Assembly: GCF_014697625.1 (NCBI RefSeq)
Contig: NZ_JACJSG010000057.1
Location: forward strand, 1 to 46,408
DNA length: 46,408 nucleotides
Origin: Anabaena azotica FACHB-119
GTDB taxonomy: Bacteria; Cyanobacteriota; Cyanobacteriia; Cyanobacteriales; Nostocaceae
Direction: 5' to 3'
Part shown: positions 44,038-46,408 of the stretch, in pieces
How positions within the stretch are numbered: the first letter of the stretch is position 1
Layout: every line of letters begins with the position of its first letter
Position numbers and translations under genes: made by a program
The notes under the pieces: model-generated
Database searches by the model: none
The model's input: only the letters and a program-made list of their open reading frames with translations
Told to the model about the DNA's origin: nothing

Positions 44038-44321
44038 GTTTTTTGATTTGTTATGCAATCATTATACTAAGCGACCTGCTCTATCTCTGTTGTAGGATAA
44101 AACATCATCTTCCTACAAATGACAGCTTTCAGTTCTGGGCAAACTCCCTCACCGAAACACTTCCTGCTTCACAATTTCACGCCCAACTCCCGACACTTCC
44201 CCAAAGAATTGGTGAACACATACTGCTTTTCTCCAGTCCGATGAGAAAACCGCAACTACTCGCCGCTTCACTCGTTTGACTGACCAATAAGGGGAAAGGG
44301 AAAGTAAAAAGGGGAAGCATT
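44038..44321. other. Region with decayed sequence
   Basis: The plus-strand frame from about 44130 reads QLPTLPQRIGEHILLFSSPM, which looks like a protein fragment but has no start and an end at 44279. It is probably a remnant; the family is not recognised. Confidence 0.35.
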
Positions 44322-44726
44322 TTATACCTGTCCCCCTTTCCCTCCCTTAAATACCTCATAATCCGGGCAACTATCCCCCTTCACCCCTTCTGGATGAATC
44401 CCACAAACCAACATCACACCCCCATACTCCTTGCCGTGATAATTGCAGCATCCCTGGCAAGGCTTAGGAATATCAGGCGATCGCTGAAAAAGCCGCTCAA
44501 ATTCCTCTGAGGCGTAAATTGTGTGCAGTTCGGTTAACCCCCAGATTTTTAGCCTCAAACCGCCCAACACCAGAGTTATCCCCAGCGCAGTGCTTTTTAG
44601 TCCGCTTGCAGTTTTTAATCCGCCTGTAGACGCGGATCTTAACCCGACCGTTATTCCTAACATCACTAGTACAATGCCAGAGGCGACAACGGCACAATAC
44701 TTGACCTTGGACACAGTATTACTCAC
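44322..44726 (-). CDS. Membrane protein with C-terminal Cys-rich domain, paralogue 2
   Basis: About 135 residues from GTG at 44726, chosen because AGGAGG lies four bases upstream, inside the end of the preceding gene; the frame is open to 44768. Two hydrophobic segments (CAVVASGIVLVMLGITVGL and ALGITLVLGGLRLKIWGL) are followed by a soluble tail with CQGCCNYHGKEYGGVMLVCG and CPDYEVF. The tail nearly repeats that of its upstream neighbour, so the Cys/His pattern (C-x2-C, H, C, C) is probably a metal site. No known family; translationally coupled. Confidence 0.65.
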   Translation of the reverse strand: MSNTVSKVKYCAVVASGIVLVMLGITVGLRSASTGGLKTASGLKSTALGITLVLGGLRLKIWGLTELHTIYASEEFERLFQRSPDIPKPCQGCCNYHGKEYGGVMLVCGIHPEGVKGDSCPDYEVFKGGKGGQV

Positions 44727-45093
44727 CGTACCTCCTAAAATCCGGGCAAATATCCCCCTCCACCCCATGAGGATGAATCCCGCACACCAGCATCACACCT
44801 CCGTAACGACCGCCGTGGAAATTTTGGCATCCCCGGCAAGGTTTGGGTATTTCTTTGAGTGGCTGCTGAGATATGCGGCGTACCTCTTGTTCCATGCCAG
44901 CGTAGCCAAAATCTAACAGGTTTAAGCCTATGATCAAAAGAGCGAACCCATTAACCAAGCCACTTAGACCTTCTCTCTGAAATCCTAGTAACAGCACTAC
45001 CGTACCGGTGATGGCACAAATAGCTCCCCCTACCAGCATTACCGCACCCAACATTGCTGTTGTTACGTACAAGAAATATCGAAACTTCCTCAC
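44719..45093 (-). CDS. Membrane protein with C-terminal Cys-rich domain, paralogue 1
   Basis: About 124 residues from GTG at 45093, overlapping the previous stop as GTGA and preceded by GGGAGGGG; an open frame extends to 45174 but overlaps the previous gene. Two hydrophobic segments (FLYVTTAMLGAVMLVGGAIC and FALLIIGLNLLDFGYAG) are followed by IPKPCRGCQNFHGGRYGGVM and VCGIHPHGVEGDICPDF. Tandem paralogue of the next gene. The membrane anchor plus cytoplasmic metal-type tail suggest a pair working together; function unknown. Confidence 0.65.
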   Translation of the reverse strand: MRKFRYFLYVTTAMLGAVMLVGGAICAITGTVVLLLGFQREGLSGLVNGFALLIIGLNLLDFGYAGMEQEVRRISQQPLKEIPKPCRGCQNFHGGRYGGVMLVCGIHPHGVEGDICPDFRRYGE

Positions 45094-45431
45094 TCGTCCA
45101 CCCCTCCCAAAATCCCACCAACCAAAGCGCTCCCCAAACACCCCGATAATCCCACCAACATAGCCCCCAAGCAAATGTTCTTACGCGATCGCCAATGGTA
45201 ACTGCTACTGGTCATTGGACTAGCGTTGGCAGCGATAATCTCGAAACCCCAACAACCCAGTGCGCCAACACCAGAAAAGCAAATACTCAGTGCGAAAGCT
45301 AGTGTCACCGGGTACATCATATCTTGCAGTAGTGCGCGTGTTCTGCGGCGTGGCGTTGGGCGCTTACGGAGAATGATTTTGTGATGATCGTACTCAGTTT
45401 GATACTCGCGGATGGTTCTTTTTTGTTGCAT
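45090..45431 (-). CDS. Small two-helix membrane protein
   Basis: 113 residues. A basic N-terminus (KIILRKRPTPRRRTRALL) is followed by two hydrophobic spans (MYPVTLAFALSICFSGVGAL and ICLGAMLVGLSGCLGSALVG). AGGAAT precedes the ATG. First of three coupled genes (stop overlaps the next GTG). No family recognised. Confidence 0.6.
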   Translation of the reverse strand: MQQKRTIREYQTEYDHHKIILRKRPTPRRRTRALLQDMMYPVTLAFALSICFSGVGALGCWGFEIIAANASPMTSSSYHWRSRKNICLGAMLVGLSGCLGSALVGGILGGVDE

Positions 45432-45508
45432 ATATATTCCTAGAAGAAAAAAAGACAGCGTGAACTTTCTGGCAAAGAGCGTGAGGTGCGATCGCTCTTG
45501 TTAAATAT

Positions 45509-45721
45509 TTAGGCCATCACCTCATCTGATACTGGAATGTAGTCAGGAATATCACCCGGAAACACCAGAGCATCAAAGCCAAGTTTCCTAAGTTCTCGCG
45601 CTTTGTCTATGCAAGTTTGCACCATGTAGTTGCGATATAAGTTGCACTTGCTATCGGCAAATACAACATATAACGATGCACTACCACCTGAAAAGTAATT
45701 ACAGTTGCTGCTGTTATTCAT
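45509..45721 (-). CDS. Small hypothetical protein
   Basis: 70 residues: ASLYVVFADSKCNLYRNYMV then CIDKARELRKLGFDALVFPG. It overlaps the upstream RHH gene by 8 bp, so the two are coupled, and by position resembles a toxin-antitoxin style pair, but no toxin fold is recognised. A GCGATCGC lies just past its end. Confidence 0.55.
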   Translation of the reverse strand: MNNSSNCNYFSGGSASLYVVFADSKCNLYRNYMVQTCIDKARELRKLGFDALVFPGDIPDYIPVSDEVMA

Positions 45722-45890
45722 GATGCGATGCCTCCGGCAACCCCTTTGGGGAACGCTCCAGTGACCTAATCAGTTCCCGAATTACATCAGTCGCTGGCCT
45801 ACCAGTTGCGCTGCAATAGTCCTTTAATGCCTTTACTTCCGAAGAAGTCAGATTGACTGTGATGCGTTTAGCCGACCATTTTCTGTTCAC
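45714..45890 (-). CDS. Ribbon-helix-helix (CopG-like) protein
   Basis: About 58 residues from GTG at 45890. SAKRITVNLTSSEVKALKDY then CSATGRPATDVIRELIRSLE is the strand-helix-turn-helix pattern of CopG/MetJ-type DNA-binding proteins, including plasmid copy control and antitoxins. The open frame extends to 46010, but its first 40 codons look random and overlap the upstream gene. It overlaps the next small gene by 8 bp. Confidence 0.65.
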   Translation of the reverse strand: MNRKWSAKRITVNLTSSEVKALKDYCSATGRPATDVIRELIRSLERSPKGLPEASHHE

Positions 45891-45988
45891 TATAGTATGT
45901 CCTGTGGAAAAGAATTTGATGTTTATTTTTGTGAAAAAAATAGATTCCAGCAGAAGCGTAAACCTCTGCTGAAATCCGAGTTTATATG

Positions 45989-46408
45989 TTAGTAAGGAGG
46001 TTCTTCCCAATAACCCACTTCATCATCAACTTCTGGCAACATGGACTTTAATTTCTCAATAAAATCATGAAATTCATATTCTGTTAGTGACTGCCGACCT
46101 TTCTTTCCGTACTGCTGCATGAGAAACTGTTGACCTTGTTGTGAAGTCCAACCCAATTGTTCCACCAATCGTTGTGATTCCATCATCAAAGAGTTGTTGC
46201 CACCTCTACTCGTCGCAACATCCCTTTTGTTCTTAAACTGCGCTAACCCTTTCTTCCACCAGTCAGCGATAGAGCCATGCAACACAGAGATATCTTGTGC
46301 GATCGCTTTTCTACCAATACAATAATCCTCCCAATTTGAAACTGTGGGCTTTTCAAATCCTTGGCAGACACAAGCATCTGAGGATTGCCCATCCTTTTCA
46401 CGCTGTTC
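45989..46408 (-). CDS. Hypothetical protein, 5' part outside the window
   Basis: The frame is open from the window edge through EKPTVSNWEDYCIGRKAIAQ and VLHGSIADWWKKGLAQFKNK to the stop at 45989, at least 139 residues. The C-terminus (TSQQGQQFLMQQYGKKGRQS, then LTEYEFHDFIEKL) is a helical module. An internal GTG at 46285 would give 98 residues but the upstream frame is coding-like, so I treat the gene as partial. Family not recognised. Confidence 0.6.
   Translation of the reverse strand, partial: EQREKDGQSSDACVCQGFEKPTVSNWEDYCIGRKAIAQDISVLHGSIADWWKKGLAQFKNKRDVATSRGGNNSLMMESQRLVEQLGWTSQQGQQFLMQQYGKKGRQSLTEYEFHDFIEKLKSMLPEVDDEVGYWEEPPY

Noticed and set aside
44521..44916. 131-codon plus-strand ORF
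   Set aside because: It is antisense to the two coupled membrane-protein genes, which have good ribosome sites and conserved paralogous tails.
45714..46010. 98-codon version of the ribbon-helix-helix gene
   Set aside because: The first 40 codons overlap the upstream gene and look random; the GTG at 45890 gives a normal-sized CopG-like protein.

Overview
The window looks like an accessory region of a filamentous, probably heterocystous, cyanobacterium (Nostocales type). The octamer GCGATCGC (HIP1) recurs throughout, genes are separated by short dispersed hairpin repeats of the kind common in Nostoc relatives, and it carries a cyanobactin biosynthesis cluster. Replication- or antirepressor-like modules, ribbon-helix-helix proteins and many mobile elements suggest a plasmid or a plasmid-derived chromosomal island. 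The sequence alone does not decide between them.

Layout. Positions 1-3.4 kb hold a type I restriction-modification fragment (intact hsdM, truncated hsdS, no hsdR visible) and two small genes. Positions 3.35-9.8 kb are a three-level nested insertion. A tnpB gene (IS200/IS605 type) is split by a group II intron, and the intron's reverse transcriptase ORF is split by a 2.45 kb element encoding a large serine recombinase. Positions 9.8-12.96 kb hold minus-strand hypothetical genes and an XRE regulator. Positions 13.15-16.7 kb hold a three-gene plasmid/phage-like module (DNA-binding coiled-coil protein, antirepressor-like protein, winged-helix replication-like protein). Positions 16.7-20.4 kb hold a minus-strand operon of large alpha-helical proteins that may be a defence system; two of its ORFs look like one protein broken at a poly-A run. 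Positions 20.4-21.6 kb hold remnants.

Positions 21.7-32.7 kb are a complete cyanobactin cluster on the minus strand, in transcription order patA, patB, patC, patE1, patD, patE2, patE3, patF, patG. Three different precursor peptides are present, each with one predicted core ending in Cys. The expected logic is as follows. PatD (E1-like/YcaO) heterocyclises Cys, the PatG oxidase domain aromatises, PatA removes the leader, the PatG protease domain removes the follower and macrocyclises, and PatF may prenylate. The 1.2 kb upstream region contains a MITE-like element and an IS982-family insertion with an 8 bp target duplication.

Positions 34.9-37.5 kb are a second, 5'-truncated copy of the 13-16.7 kb module. 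It has a 366 bp tract identical to the first copy and a different N-terminal domain on its middle protein. Further 3'-end fragments of the same module's last gene lie at 21.1-21.5 and 38.95-39.05 kb, and each copy is followed by different cargo. From 37.7 kb to the end lie an alpha/beta hydrolase, hypothetical genes, a class I terpene synthase flanked by two nearly identical HNH genes, an acetyltransferase gene broken by a MITE, a translationally coupled operon of small membrane proteins, and a partial gene running off the right edge. No rRNA, tRNA or CRISPR array was seen.
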